This document shows positions 50,281 through 61,841 of a stretch of DNA of 64,000 bases, piece after piece; positions within the stretch are counted from its first letter, which is position 1, and each line of letters begins with the position of its first letter. The notes under the pieces were generated by a model that saw only the letters and a program-made list of their open reading frames with translations, made no database searches and was not told the DNA's origin. Both the position numbers and the translations under genes were made by a program. Origin of the DNA: Thioalkalivibrio sp. ALJT (GTDB lineage Bacteria > Pseudomonadota > Gammaproteobacteria > Ectothiorhodospirales > Ectothiorhodospiraceae); the NCBI RefSeq assembly GCF_000381825.1, contig NZ_KB907122.1, positions 62,001 through 126,000 on the forward strand, read 5' to 3'.

Positions 50281-51021
50281 TCAACCGGCACCGGTTTCCG
50301 CGGGGAAGTCGGCATTGGTGTAGACGTTCTGCACGTCGTCGAGGTCGTCCAGCATGTCCAGCAGCTTGAGGATGGATTCGGCGGTATCCGCATCCAGCGG
50401 CGCCAGGGTATCCGGACGCCAGGTCACCTCCGACTGCTCCGGCTCCAGCCCGCGATCGAGCAGCGCCTGGCGCACGTCCTGATAGGTGTCGGGTTCGGTG
50501 ATGACCTCGATGGCGCCATCTTCCTCCACCTGCACATCCTCGGCACCGCCTTCCAGTGCGGCCTCCATCACCACCTCGTCATCCAGCCCCGGGCCAAAGC
50601 GGATCACACCCTTGTTCTGGAACAGGTAGGCGACCGAGCCATCGGTGCCGAGGTTGCCGCCCATCTTGGAGAAGGCGTGGCGCACCTCGGCCACGGTGCG
50701 ATTGCGGTTATCGGTCATGCAGTCGACCAGGATGGCCGCGCCACCGGGTCCGTAGCCCTCGTAGCGGATCTCCTCGACGTCGTCACCACCGCTCTCGCCC
50801 GCGCCACGTTTGGCCGCGCGTTCGATGGTATCTCGGGTCATGTTTGCACCCAGCGCCTTGTCGACCGCCAGGCGCAGACGCGGGTTGGTCTCCGGGTCCG
50901 AGCCGCCCTGGCGCGCGGCCACGGTGATCTCGCGAATCAGCTTGGTAAAGAGTTTGCCGCGCTTGGCGTCCTGGGCATTCTTGCGGTGCTGGATGTTTGC
51001 CCATTTGCTGTGGCCTGCCAT
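50281..51021 (-). CDS. YebC/PmpR family protein
   Basis: The 246-residue product opens [20 protein letters not shown] and has [20 protein letters not shown], the hallmark of the YebC family. Members act as DNA-binding regulators or help translation at difficult proline tracts. The position before ruvC is conserved. Confidence 0.93.
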   Translation of the reverse strand: MAGHSKWANIQHRKNAQDAKRGKLFTKLIREITVAARQGGSDPETNPRLRLAVDKALGANMTRDTIERAAKRGAGESGGDDVEEIRYEGYGPGGAAILVDCMTDNRNRTVAEVRHAFSKMGGNLGTDGSVAYLFQNKGVIRFGPGLDDEVVMEAALEGGAEDVQVEEDGAIEVITEPDTYQDVRQALLDRGLEPEQSEVTWRPDTLAPLDADTAESILKLLDMLDDLDDVQNVYTNADFPAETGAG

Positions 51022-51206
51022 TGGGTCACGACTCCTTGAGTTGGGTTCGGTGGCAGCGGTGCCGACACAACGCCGAACCGCAGAGTGTGCACAGTCTAAT
51101 CGCTGGGGCCGCCGTAATCACGAGGCCACCACACGCAGCACCCTGCCGTGCAACCCGTCCGTGCGCACCGCGCCGGGCCGCGGCAAAGCCGGGGCACCCA
51201 CGGACG

Positions 51207-51827
51207 TCAGGGCAGGAATTCGCCGACGTCCAGGAAGTGCAGGGTCTCGCGCGCCACGGTGGTGTCGAACAGCATGCCCATGTGCGAGACCGGCAGCGTC
51301 AGATGCCGCGAGACATCCGGGCTGCGCGTCTCGTCCACGGCCACGATGCCATCATGCGGGTGCGGCAGACGCGCGAACAGCGGGCCCGGGCCGAACGGCC
51401 GACTGCCAGCGAGCATCCCGATCTCGCGCCCGCGCAGGATCGGGCTGCCGCCCAGCAGACCTCGATCCAGCGCCGCACCCAGCCACCAGCAGCCGAGCCG
51501 GTTGCGCGCCAGCCGCGCGGCCACCCGGCTGCCCGCCAGCGGCGATCCCAGCATCACGATGCGGCCCGGGCGCTGGACCGGGGCCACCGTGAACAGGTGT
51601 CGCACGATAATGCCGCCGAGGCTGTGGGCAACCAAATGCACCAGGTCGCCGGGGACATCCTCAAGGAACGCAGCCAGGGCGCGCGCCGCCTGTTCCGGCG
51701 TCTGGCGACGCGAGGCGTAGTGGAAGCGATGAACCTCCAGCCCGCCTGCGCGCAGGCGGCGTTCCAGCCAGGCCAGTTCCATGCCCGGCATGTGCCAGCC
51801 ATGGACCGTGACCACGCTGGCGCGCAT
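51207..51827 (-). CDS. Alpha/beta hydrolase (lipase/esterase-like)
   Basis: The 206-residue product has the nucleophile elbow LVHLVAHSLGGIIVRHLFTV, oxyanion region VTVHGWHMPGMELAWLERRL, and plausible acid and His positions (HPHDGIVAVDETRSPDVSRH; VSHMGMLFDT). It resembles small PGAP1-like or lipase hydrolases without a signal peptide. A GTG nine bases upstream is an alternative start. The gap to yebC (185 bp) holds nothing recognised. Confidence 0.8.
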   Translation of the reverse strand: MRASVVTVHGWHMPGMELAWLERRLRAGGLEVHRFHYASRRQTPEQAARALAAFLEDVPGDLVHLVAHSLGGIIVRHLFTVAPVQRPGRIVMLGSPLAGSRVAARLARNRLGCWWLGAALDRGLLGGSPILRGREIGMLAGSRPFGPGPLFARLPHPHDGIVAVDETRSPDVSRHLTLPVSHMGMLFDTTVARETLHFLDVGEFLP

Positions 51828-51848
51828 GCCGGTCACAGGGGGAGGCGC

Positions 51849-53633
<1,785 letters not shown>

Positions 53634-53732
53634 TGCGCTGTTCCAGCCGAAGGGCGCCCCGTCCGGGGCTGCACGGTTAGTCGGGAAGGCGGGGCGAACA
53701 TGGCGTTCGCGCCCGCGAAAAGGCCGGAAATC

Positions 53733-54383
53733 TTACGATTTGCCCTGCCCTTGCGCAACCGGAGCCGGGGCATCGTCCATGCTTCTGAGCGGGGTCACAA
53801 CCCCCATGGACATCACGAACTTGAGGCCGTCTTCCACCGTCATGTCGAGTTCGACGGCCTCCTCGTGCGGCACCATCAGCACGAAACCGGAGGTCGGGTT
53901 GGGGGTGGTCGGGACGAACACGGTGATCACCTTGTGTTCGGTGCGTTCCTGCACCTCGCCGGTTCCAACGCCGGTCATGAAACCCACCGACCACAGGCCG
54001 CGGCGCGGGTATTCGATCAGCACGACCTTGCGAAAGGCCTGGCCTCCGTCGGAAAACACCGTCTCGGTGACCTGCTTGACCGCACCATAGATCGAGCTGA
54101 CCAGCGGGATGCGATGCACGATGGCCTCGCCCAGCGCGACCAGCTTGCGCCCGACGATATTGGCCACTACCACGCCGGTCACGAACACGACCGCTACGGC
54201 CAGTACGATGCCGGCCCCCGGAATAGAAAAGCCCAGGATCGCCTCCGGCCGCCAGCCCGGCGGCAGGAGAAGAATGGTGAAGTCCAGCAGGTCGACCAGC
54301 AGCTTGATTATGAAGCCGGTGACGATCAGCGGCAGCCAGACCAGTAGCCCTGCAATCAGGTAGCGGCGCAGGGAAACCAGCAC
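53733..54383 (-). CDS. DUF502 family membrane protein
   Basis: The 216-residue product has two N-terminal transmembrane helices (YLIAGLLVWLPLIVTGFIIK and GIVLAVAVVFVTGVVVANIV). A soluble domain follows with IPLVSSIYGAVKQVTETVFS, FRKVVLIEYPRRGLWSVGF and TVFVPTTPNPTSGFVLMVP. The function of DUF502 is unknown. The start is a GTG just after the FmdB stop. It lies between fmdB and aspS, a conserved arrangement. Confidence 0.88.
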   Translation of the reverse strand: MLVSLRRYLIAGLLVWLPLIVTGFIIKLLVDLLDFTILLLPPGWRPEAILGFSIPGAGIVLAVAVVFVTGVVVANIVGRKLVALGEAIVHRIPLVSSIYGAVKQVTETVFSDGGQAFRKVVLIEYPRRGLWSVGFMTGVGTGEVQERTEHKVITVFVPTTPNPTSGFVLMVPHEEAVELDMTVEDGLKFVMSMGVVTPLRSMDDAPAPVAQGQGKS

Positions 54384-54386
54384 GGA

Positions 54387-54665
54387 TCAGCTACCGGTCT
54401 TGGCACTGCCGGAGGATGCCGATTCCGACTTCTTCGCACTGCTGCCACTGGTACTGCCACCCTCCTTCAGATTGCGCTTGCCATCCTTCTTGAAGTCGGT
54501 CTCGTACCAGCCACCGCCCGCCAGGCGGAAACCGGCCGCCGACACCTGCTTGGTCAGGGACTCGGCACCGCACGCGGGACAAACGCTGGCCGGCGGATCG
54601 GAAATCTTCTGCAGGATCTCGGAGATCTGACCGCATTCCTTGCACTGATATTCGTAAATGGGCAT
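54387..54665 (-). CDS. FmdB-type zinc ribbon protein
   Basis: The 92-residue product has MPIYEYQCKECGQISEILQK and PPASVCPACGAESLTKQVSA, a CxxC...CxxC zinc ribbon of the FmdB family, followed by a Ser/Gly/Lys-rich disordered tail. Its role is unknown; it commonly precedes DUF502 and aspS. Confidence 0.92.
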   Translation of the reverse strand: MPIYEYQCKECGQISEILQKISDPPASVCPACGAESLTKQVSAAGFRLAGGGWYETDFKKDGKRNLKEGGSTSGSSAKKSESASSGSAKTGS

Positions 54666-54981
54666 GGCTGGAATCCTCGAAATACATCCACGACAACACG
54701 GGTTGACGCGTATTATGCGGCCGTTTTTCGGGAATAAAAGGCCTTCCTTATTGGCCGTCCGTGTTTGCGCCGCAAAGCCTCAGCGCGGATCATTCCCCCG
54801 ACAACGAGGGGAAACACGGACCGTGTGCCCACGCTTACTGCAGCGTCGCCTTTGCGTACGGCTGGTGCGCGGCGGATTGCCGCGCAACGGCACTGCACGA
54901 GCAGCACATCGATTCGCGTACACACCCGCACGGGCACCCCGGATTTTCCGGGGCACCGCAACGACCGCACAAGGACCCGAC
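54666..54981. other. Intergenic region between fmdB-like and dsrE-like genes
   Basis: No gene is seen. Near 54,918-54,955 is GCGTACACACCCGCACGGGC followed by ACCCCGGATTTTCCGGGG, similar to the inner arm of the 38.3 kb element. Promoters for both divergent genes should lie here. Confidence 0.4.
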
Positions 54982-55359
54982 ATGGCCGAAAAGATCGTGA
55001 TCATGCTGCTGAACCTGGACCTCGACCGCCCCGGCACCCTGGGCGCCCCGTTTTTCCAGGCCACCGTCGCCTCCGCGATGGATCTCGAGGTCGAGATCTA
55101 CTTCGCCGCCGGCACCACCCGCCTGCTGCGCCAGGGCGTGGCCGACAAGATCTACCCCGGCGAGGCGCAGGAAAAGTCGGTCTACAGCTTCATGCAGGAT
55201 GCCCACGAGGCCGGCTGCCGCTTCTACGCCTGTGCAGGTGCGATGGACGAGAACGGCCTGACCCTGGAGAACGCGGTACCCGAACTGGACGGAATGCGCG
55301 GCGGCGGCGCCTTCATTGGCGAAGTCGTCGAGGACGACGTTGCGACGCTGACCTACTGA
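54982..55359 (+). CDS. DsrE family protein
   Basis: The 125-residue product has the DsrE/F fold: KIVIMLLNLDLDRPGTLGAP, EVEIYFAAGTTRLLRQGVAD and GCRFYACAGAMDENGLTLEN. The single well-placed cysteine in FYACAGAMDE is the likely sulfur carrier. This is a different subgroup from the 7.1 kb DsrE2-like protein. It is followed 10 bp later by a short-chain dehydrogenase gene. Confidence 0.85.
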   Translation: MAEKIVIMLLNLDLDRPGTLGAPFFQATVASAMDLEVEIYFAAGTTRLLRQGVADKIYPGEAQEKSVYSFMQDAHEAGCRFYACAGAMDENGLTLENAVPELDGMRGGGAFIGEVVEDDVATLTY

Positions 55360-55369
55360 CGCCGCCACG

Positions 55370-56224
55370 ATGAGCCCGTCCACCTCACGCGCAGTCCTGA
55401 TCACCGGCTGTTCCACGGGCATCGGGGCCTGCACCGCCCGCATACTCCGGGAGCGCGGCTACCGGGTCTTCGCGACTGCACGCCGCAGCGAGGATGTCGC
55501 ACGGCTGAAACAGGAAGGCTTCGAGGCATTGCAACTGGACCTCCTCGACTCCGCCAGCATCCACGGCGCGGTGGCCGAAGTCCTCCACCGTACCGATGGG
55601 CACCTCTACGCCCTGTTCAACAACGGCGCCTATGGCCAGCCCGGCGCAGTGGAGGACCTGAACCGCGCCACCCTGCGCGCGCAACTGGAGACCAACGTGC
55701 TCGGCTGGCTGGAACTGACCAACGCCGTGCTGCCCGCGATGCGCCGCGCCGGCGAGGGCCGCATCATCCAGAATTCCTCGGTGCTCGGCCTTGTCGCGCT
55801 GCGCCTGCGCGGGGCCTACGTGACCTCCAAGTTCGCGATCGAGGGCATGAGCGACACCCTGCGCCAGGAACTGCACGGCACCGGGATTCACGTTGCACTG
55901 ATCGAACCCGGGCCGATCCGCAGCGAATTCCGTGCCAACGCACTGAAGGCCTTTCGCTACCACATCCAGCGCGACCACAGCCCGTGGCACGAGACCTACC
56001 GCGCCGCGGAGGCTCGCATGGCGAACGCGGAGGCCGACGCCCCCTTCACGCTGGGGCCCGAGGCGGTCGCGCGCTGTGTGGTCCATGCGCTGGAGGCCCG
56101 GCGCCCACGCGTGCGCTACCACGTGACCTTCCCGACCCGTCTGTTCGCCTTCCTCAGGTGGCTGCTGCCGGCACGGGCAATGGACGCCGTACTGCGCGGC
56201 GTATCACGCGGGGAGAACCGCTGA
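55370..56224 (+). CDS. Short-chain dehydrogenase/reductase
   Basis: The 284-residue product has the cofactor motif VLITGCSTGIGACTARIL, LFNNGAYGQPGAVEDLN, and catalytic Ser, Tyr and Lys in IIQNSSVLGLVALRLRGAYV followed by TSKFAIEGMSD. This is the classical SDR type with an NAD(P)-binding Rossmann fold. The substrate is unknown. Confidence 0.9.
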   Translation: MSPSTSRAVLITGCSTGIGACTARILRERGYRVFATARRSEDVARLKQEGFEALQLDLLDSASIHGAVAEVLHRTDGHLYALFNNGAYGQPGAVEDLNRATLRAQLETNVLGWLELTNAVLPAMRRAGEGRIIQNSSVLGLVALRLRGAYVTSKFAIEGMSDTLRQELHGTGIHVALIEPGPIRSEFRANALKAFRYHIQRDHSPWHETYRAAEARMANAEADAPFTLGPEAVARCVVHALEARRPRVRYHVTFPTRLFAFLRWLLPARAMDAVLRGVSRGENR

Positions 56225-56252
56225 TGCGCGCACGTCCGGGGGCGGGCCTCGC

Positions 56253-57629
56253 ATGAACCTGATCTTTCTCGCCCTGATCGTGATCGCCGTGGCCACGGCC
56301 GCGATCCGCGAGATCCGCTCGACCGATCCCGATGAACGCCCGATGCAGGCCCTGTCAGAGGGTGCGATCGATGCCGCCGGCTCGGCGGTAGAACTGGCAC
56401 TGGGGCTGGTCGGGGTAATGGCGCTGTTTCTCGGTCTGATGAAGATCGCCGAGGCCGGCGGCTTGCTGACCGTGCTGGCACGCTTGCTGCGCCCATTGAT
56501 GATCCGCCTGTTCCCCTCAGTGCCACCCGAGCACCCGGCCATGGGCGCGATGATCCTGAACTTCTCTGCCAACATCCTGGGCCTGGGCAACGCCGCGACA
56601 CCCTTCGGCATTCGCGCGATGCAGGAACTGGAGAAACTGAACCCGCACCCCGGCACGGCGACCAACGCCATGGCCCTGTTCCTGGCGATCAACACCTCCA
56701 GCATCACCTTGCTGCCCACCGGCGTCATCGCGCTGCGCGCCTCGCTGGGTTCCGAAGCGCCTGCCGCGATCCTGCCGACCACCCTGTTCGCCACCCTGTT
56801 CGCGACCATCGCCGGCATCACCAGCGCCCTGATCCTGCAACGCTACTTCCGCAGCCCGCCCCCTACACGCAGCCCGGACACGGGCGCCGCCACCACGGAC
56901 TCGGGGGCGCCGGAAGACACAGCCCTGCAGGACGAAAAGACCGGAACCGGGACGGCCGCCCACGCGCATCGCGAACCGGATGACCAGCCAACCGACCAGC
57001 AGCCCATGAACATCGAGGTGCCCGCCGAGGGGTACCCCGCCTGGGTCTCGATCCTGGTCCTGCTGGGGGTGCTGGCGATCATCCCGCTGACCATCCTGTA
57101 CGGCCAGGCGATCGCACCCTGGATCATTCCGGGACTGGTGGTCGGCTTCCTGTCCTACGGGGTGATCCGCGGGGTTCCGGTATACGAGGTATTCGTGGAA
57201 GGGGCCAAAGAGGGCTTCAACGTCGCCCTGCGCATCATCCCCTACCTGGTCGCGATCCTGGTCGCGGTGGGGATGCTGCGCGAGAGCGGCGCGCTGGGGA
57301 TGTTCGTCGGCCTGATCGGGCCGGTGACCACGCCGTTCGGCCTGCCGGCCGAGGCCCTGCCGATGGCACTGCTGCGGCCCCTGTCCGGCTCCGGCGCCTA
57401 CGGCATCATGGCCGGCATCATGCAGGACCCGGCCACCGGTCCGGACACCCATGTCGGCATCCTGGTGTCCACCCTGCAGGGTTCAACCGAGACCACCTTT
57501 TACGTACTCGCGGTGTACTTCGGCGCGATCGGCGTCAAACGCGTCCGCCACACCCTCGCCGCCGCACTGAGCGCCGATGCAGTCGCCGTGATTGCAGCCG
57601 TGGCAATCGTGGGATTCCTTTTCCTTTAA
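56253..57629 (+). CDS. Fused SpmA-SpmB-like nucleoside-recognition (Gate) membrane protein
   Basis: The 458-residue product has two Gate domains. The first half (about 45-190) has GAIDAAGSAVELALGLVGVM and NILGLGNAATPFGIRAMQEL, as in SpmA. A disordered acidic linker follows (about 205-250). The second half (about 270-450) has EGAKEGFNVALRIIPYLVAI and LLRPLSGSGAYGIMAGIMQD, as in SpmB. In non-sporulating bacteria the fused form is common and its transport role is unproven. Confidence 0.87.
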   Translation: MNLIFLALIVIAVATAAIREIRSTDPDERPMQALSEGAIDAAGSAVELALGLVGVMALFLGLMKIAEAGGLLTVLARLLRPLMIRLFPSVPPEHPAMGAMILNFSANILGLGNAATPFGIRAMQELEKLNPHPGTATNAMALFLAINTSSITLLPTGVIALRASLGSEAPAAILPTTLFATLFATIAGITSALILQRYFRSPPPTRSPDTGAATTDSGAPEDTALQDEKTGTGTAAHAHREPDDQPTDQQPMNIEVPAEGYPAWVSILVLLGVLAIIPLTILYGQAIAPWIIPGLVVGFLSYGVIRGVPVYEVFVEGAKEGFNVALRIIPYLVAILVAVGMLRESGALGMFVGLIGPVTTPFGLPAEALPMALLRPLSGSGAYGIMAGIMQDPATGPDTHVGILVSTLQGSTETTFYVLAVYFGAIGVKRVRHTLAAALSADAVAVIAAVAIVGFLFL

Positions 57630-57901
57630 AGAAAAAATGCCTTCTTGCTTCGAAACGACGTTCAGCCGATCTCGGGGATGGTTTGCTCCCGGACCGGTAC
57701 CCTTCCACCGCCGAGGCCAGGGTGCGGTTGAGGGACGCTGGATCAGAACACCCGGGCTGCGCGCTGATCGAGGGCGTGTGCGAAGGGGCCTGGCCAGAGG
57801 CCCTGGCCGCACACGGGATATCAATACGTGGGCAGGAACCGCGTCGCAGCGCGTCAGTATCAGGATGACTACGCGGCAGCCCCCTCGCATCACGCACACG
57901 C
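57630..57901. other. Intergenic region, no gene recognised
   Basis: This gap follows the SpmA-SpmB-like gene. It has a local hairpin GGCCTGGCCAGAGGCCCTGG near 57,788 and nothing else supportable. Confidence 0.4.
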
Positions 57902-57937
57902 AAAAAAGCCGTGCTGCATGTACATGCAGCACGGCTT
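57902..57937 (-). terminator. Rho-independent terminator after the 68-residue membrane protein gene
   Basis: AAGCCGTGCTGCATG and its perfect reverse complement (57,906-57,937) form a long uninterrupted stem, followed on the minus strand by TTTT. It lies 25 bp past the stop of the leftward small gene. Confidence 0.9.
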
Positions 57938-57962
57938 GTCCCTGCTCAAGGCGCTCGGAACC

Positions 57963-58169
57963 TCAGTTGGGCGGTCCGCCGGGATTGATGTCCTTGTCCT
58001 TGACGATGAAGTAAACACCGATCGCGGCCAGCGCCATCCACAGCAACAGCGCAACAACCCCCAGGTATTCCCACAGGGCAACGAAGAAAAAAAGCATCAA
58101 CGCGGCAGCGCCGAGAAAGATATTGCCGATCACGAAATTCGAGGGACGGCGGGATCCGTTGTCGGACAT
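57963..58169 (-). CDS. Small two-helix membrane protein
   Basis: The 68-residue product has two hydrophobic helices (VIGNIFLGAAALMLFFFVAL and LGVVALLLWMALAAIGVYFI) and a charged end (KDKDINPGGPPN). A terminator follows. No family was recognised; it is cotranscribed with the 72-residue protein upstream. Confidence 0.7.
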   Translation of the reverse strand: MSDNGSRRPSNFVIGNIFLGAAALMLFFFVALWEYLGVVALLLWMALAAIGVYFIVKDKDINPGGPPN

Positions 58170-58201
58170 TCCTGGCTCCTGAGCAAGCAGCGCGTGGGCC
58201 G

Positions 58202-58420
58202 CTACTGTTTCTTGTAAGGGGCGAAGTCGAACTGTCCGGCCGTCATGTCATCCCAGAGATCGCTCTGCAGCACAGCCAGCAGCTTGAACAGCTTGCGCAA
58301 TTCCGGGTCATCCATGAAACGCTGATCCTCGCTGGCCTTCAGTGTCTCCACCAGCGTTGCACACTGTTCACGGCTGATACCGAGGACATTCAGGCCCTCT
58401 TCTCCCATCTCGACATCCAT
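58202..58420 (-). CDS. Small hypothetical protein, 72 residues
   Basis: The product is soluble and mostly helical (ISREQCATLVETLKASEDQR, DDPELRKLFKLLAVLQSDLW). The start at 58,420 has an AGATGC context. It lies 32 bp upstream of the two-helix membrane protein gene on the same strand. No function is assigned. Confidence 0.6.
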   Translation of the reverse strand: MDVEMGEEGLNVLGISREQCATLVETLKASEDQRFMDDPELRKLFKLLAVLQSDLWDDMTAGQFDFAPYKKQ

Positions 58421-58538
58421 CGAGCATCTCCGGTTCGTTCGTTTGAAGGCAGCCGCATTGTAACGGCTCGCGCAGCAGCCGCGAAGACACGGACCACTGA
58501 CAACGGCATTGCGCCCGCAGGCGCAATGCCGGCTACCC

Positions 58539-61500
58539 CTACGCCGCCTGGGCCCGGATCAGATCAACCCGGTTACGCACGTACAGGTAGTACAGCACCG
58601 GGATGATCACCAGCGTCAGCAGCGTGGAGACGAACACGCCGAAGATCAGCGAGATCGCCAGGCCGGAGAAGATCGGGTCATCGAGGATGAACCCGGCGCC
58701 GACCATTGCCGCCAGCCCGGTCAGGACGATGGGCTTGGCACGTACCGCACCCGCATGGATCACTGCCTCGATCACGTCCACACCACGGCGGATCTCGTCG
58801 TTGATGAAGTCCACCAGCAGGATCGAGTTGCGCACGATAATCCCGGCCAGCGCGATCATCCCGATCATGGAGGTCGCAGTGAACTTGGCATCCATGATGA
58901 AGGCATCCATGAACGCATGTCCCGGCAGCACCCCGATCACCGTCAGCGGGATCGGCGCCATGATGATCAGCGGCACCATGTACGAGCGGAACTGCGCGAC
59001 CACCAGCAGGTAGATCAGGAGCAGACCCACCGAGTAGGCAATACCCATGTCACGGAAGGTCTCGTAGGTCACCTGCCATTCGCCATCCCACTTCAACGAG
59101 AAGTTGTACGGGTTGTCCGGCTGGCTGATGAACAACTGCTCCAGCGGCTCGCCATAGACCATCGGCTTGTCACGCATGCCGAAGAACATCTCGAACATCC
59201 CGTACAGCGGGCTGTCCAGCCCGCCCGCCAGGTCGCCCATCACGTACACCACGGGCAGCAGGTTCTTGTGATGGATCGAGTGCTCGAGGGTGGAGTCCAC
59301 CACATTGACGACCTCGGACAGCGGGACCAGGGTGCCATCACGCGAACGCACCTTGAGCCCCAGCACCGGAGCCAGACTGCCCTTCTCGGTCTGATCGAAT
59401 TCGAGCCGTACGGGCACCGCGTACTTCACGTTGGAACCGTAGAGATAGGTCACGTCTTCCCCGGACAGCGAGGTCTCGATCGCCTGCACCACCGCCTGCT
59501 GGGACACGCCCAGTCGTGCGGCCCGCTCGCGGTCCACCTGCAGGATCTTCTTCGGCCCCGGATATTCCACCGAGTCGTCGATGTCGGTGATGTCGTCGGT
59601 GTTCTCGAACACCTCCCGCACCCGCTGCGCGATCTCGATCTGGCCGTCGTAATCCGGACCGTAGATCTCCGCCACGATCGGCGACATCACCGGCGGCCCC
59701 GGCGGGACCTCGACGACCTTGACCGCCGCATCGTGACGATCGGCAATCGCGTTGATCGCCTCGCGCACGCCCAGCGCCACATCATGGCTCTTGCGGCTGC
59801 GTTCGGAGGCATCTACCAGATTCACCTGGATGTCGCCCACATGCGAACCCTCGCGCAGGTAGTACTGCCGCACCAGACCATTGAAATTGATCGGCGCCGC
59901 GGTGCCCGCGTAGGTCTGCACGTTGTGCACCTCGGGGACGCTCTTCAGGTAATCGCCCATCTCCGCCAGCACCATGGAGGTGCGCTCCAGACTGGTGCCC
60001 TCGGGCATGTCCAGCACAACCTGGAACTCCGACTTGTCATCGAAGGGCAGCATCTTCATGACCACCAGCTGGAAATACGCCAGCGAGACGGAACCGAGGA
60101 TCAGCAACAGGGTCCCCACCCACAGCGCCAGACGGTTGACCGTCTTGCGACCGCCGGTCCCGAGAAACGGCAGCAGCAGGGTGTTGAAGATCTTCATCAA
60201 GCCGGCGGAGGCACTCTCGCTTTCCGGAGCATGACCGCCGGTCGCCGGGGCGGCATGCTCATGCTGCTCGGCCTGACGGCGCAGGACCTTGTAGGTCAGC
60301 CAGGGGGTAACCACGTACGCCACCGCCAGCGAGATGATCATCCCCATCGAGGCGTTGATCGGGATCGGGCTCATGTACGGGCCCATCAGGCCGGTCACGA
60401 AGGCCATCGGCAGCAGCGCCGCGATCACCGCAAAGGTCGCGAGGATTGTCGGACCACCGACCTCATCCACCGCCAGCGGGATGGCCTCGAGGAACTTCTT
60501 GCCGCCCTGAACCATATGCCGGTGGATGTTCTCCACCACCACGATCGCATCGTCCACCAGTATCCCGATGGAGAAGATCAGGGCGAACAGCGACACACGG
60601 TTGAGAGTGAATCCGTAGGCCCAGGAGGCGAACAGTGTGATCGCCAGTGTGATCACCACTGCCACACCGACAATGAAGGCCTCGCGCCAGCCCAGCGCGA
60701 TCCAGACCAGGATCACCACCGAAGCGGTCGCCAGGATCAACTTCTGGATCAGGGTGTTCGCCTTGTCATCCGCGGTCGCACCGTAGTTGCGGGTAATCGT
60801 GGTCTCGATACCATCCGGGATGTAGGTGCCCCGCAGCTGGTCCAGTCGATCGATCAGGGCATCGGCGATATCCGGGGCATTCGTGCCCGGCTGCTTGGCA
60901 ATCGCGACGGTCACCGCCGGGTGGGTTTCGCCATGGATGGCGCGGTCGGCGGCGGCACCATAGGCAAAGCGCACCTGCTCGGTCGGGTAGGCCGGTCCCT
61001 GCACCACCTCGGCCACGTCATCCAGATAAATCGGACGCTCGTCCTGGATGCCGACGACCAGTCCACCGAAGGCCGACGGCTCGGTAATGAAGTCGCCGGC
61101 CTGGATCAGGATCTCCTGATCGTCCTGGTAAATCTGCCCGGCATCTCGCGAGAAATTGGAGACCTGCAGGCTGTCGCGGAGGTCATCGACCGACAAGCCG
61201 TAGGCCGACAGTGTCTCCGGATTAAAGCGCACGTGAACCACGTGCTCCGGCCCGCCCACGGTGTAGATGTCTCGGGTGCCCGGTACGCGCTTGAGCTCGG
61301 ATTCCAGCGCGTGTGCCACGCGCTGCAGGTCATGCCCGCCCCGCTCCGGGTCTTCGGTCCACAGCGTCACGTTGACGATCGGCACGTCATCGATGCCCAT
61401 GGGCTTGATGATCGGCTCACCGACACCCAGCCCATCGGGCAGCCAGTCCTGGTTGGAGAACACCTGCGTGTACAGACGCACCAGCGCTGCGGTGCGATCT

Positions 61501-61841
61501 TCGCCCACCTTGAACTGGATGGTGACCTGCGCCATGTTCGGGCGCGAAACCGAGTAGATGTCGTCGATCCCCTCGATTTCCGAGAGCACCTGTTCGGCCG
61601 GCGTCGAGACCAGTTCCGAGACCTCCTCTGCGCTCGCCCCGGGGAACGGGATAAACACGTCGGCCATGGTCACGTTGATCTGCGGCTCTTCCTCGCGCGG
61701 GGTCACCATGATCGCGAACAGGCCCAGAAGCAGGCCGATCAAGGCCAACAGCGGCGTGATCTGGGTGGTCAGGAAGGCCTTGGCAATACGGCCGGAAATA
61801 CCCATGCGGCCCTCTGCCGCGTCGGTGCTGGCATCACTCAT
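58539..61841 (-). CDS. RND-family inner-membrane transporter (second system)
   Basis: The 1100-residue product has the full RND layout: MVTPREEEPQINVTMADVF, ALIFSIGILVDDAIVVVENI, the central soluble insert EQHEHAAPATGGHAPESESA between membrane halves, and an end near VLYYLYVRNRVDLIRAQAA. It is 30-50 residues longer than AcrB because of the inserted linker. It overlaps the MFP gene by eight bases. Substrate class is not evident; charged transmembrane residues of heavy-metal pumps were not checked in detail. Confidence 0.9.
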   Translation of the reverse strand: MSDASTDAAEGRMGISGRIAKAFLTTQITPLLALIGLLLGLFAIMVTPREEEPQINVTMADVFIPFPGASAEEVSELVSTPAEQVLSEIEGIDDIYSVSRPNMAQVTIQFKVGEDRTAALVRLYTQVFSNQDWLPDGLGVGEPIIKPMGIDDVPIVNVTLWTEDPERGGHDLQRVAHALESELKRVPGTRDIYTVGGPEHVVHVRFNPETLSAYGLSVDDLRDSLQVSNFSRDAGQIYQDDQEILIQAGDFITEPSAFGGLVVGIQDERPIYLDDVAEVVQGPAYPTEQVRFAYGAAADRAIHGETHPAVTVAIAKQPGTNAPDIADALIDRLDQLRGTYIPDGIETTITRNYGATADDKANTLIQKLILATASVVILVWIALGWREAFIVGVAVVITLAITLFASWAYGFTLNRVSLFALIFSIGILVDDAIVVVENIHRHMVQGGKKFLEAIPLAVDEVGGPTILATFAVIAALLPMAFVTGLMGPYMSPIPINASMGMIISLAVAYVVTPWLTYKVLRRQAEQHEHAAPATGGHAPESESASAGLMKIFNTLLLPFLGTGGRKTVNRLALWVGTLLLILGSVSLAYFQLVVMKMLPFDDKSEFQVVLDMPEGTSLERTSMVLAEMGDYLKSVPEVHNVQTYAGTAAPINFNGLVRQYYLREGSHVGDIQVNLVDASERSRKSHDVALGVREAINAIADRHDAAVKVVEVPPGPPVMSPIVAEIYGPDYDGQIEIAQRVREVFENTDDITDIDDSVEYPGPKKILQVDRERAARLGVSQQAVVQAIETSLSGEDVTYLYGSNVKYAVPVRLEFDQTEKGSLAPVLGLKVRSRDGTLVPLSEVVNVVDSTLEHSIHHKNLLPVVYVMGDLAGGLDSPLYGMFEMFFGMRDKPMVYGEPLEQLFISQPDNPYNFSLKWDGEWQVTYETFRDMGIAYSVGLLLIYLLVVAQFRSYMVPLIIMAPIPLTVIGVLPGHAFMDAFIMDAKFTATSMIGMIALAGIIVRNSILLVDFINDEIRRGVDVIEAVIHAGAVRAKPIVLTGLAAMVGAGFILDDPIFSGLAISLIFGVFVSTLLTLVIIPVLYYLYVRNRVDLIRAQAA

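Noticed and set aside
57660-57900. tRNA or structured RNA after the SpmA-SpmB-like gene
   Set aside because: No cloverleaf with CCA end or T-loop consensus could be drawn; only one short hairpin.
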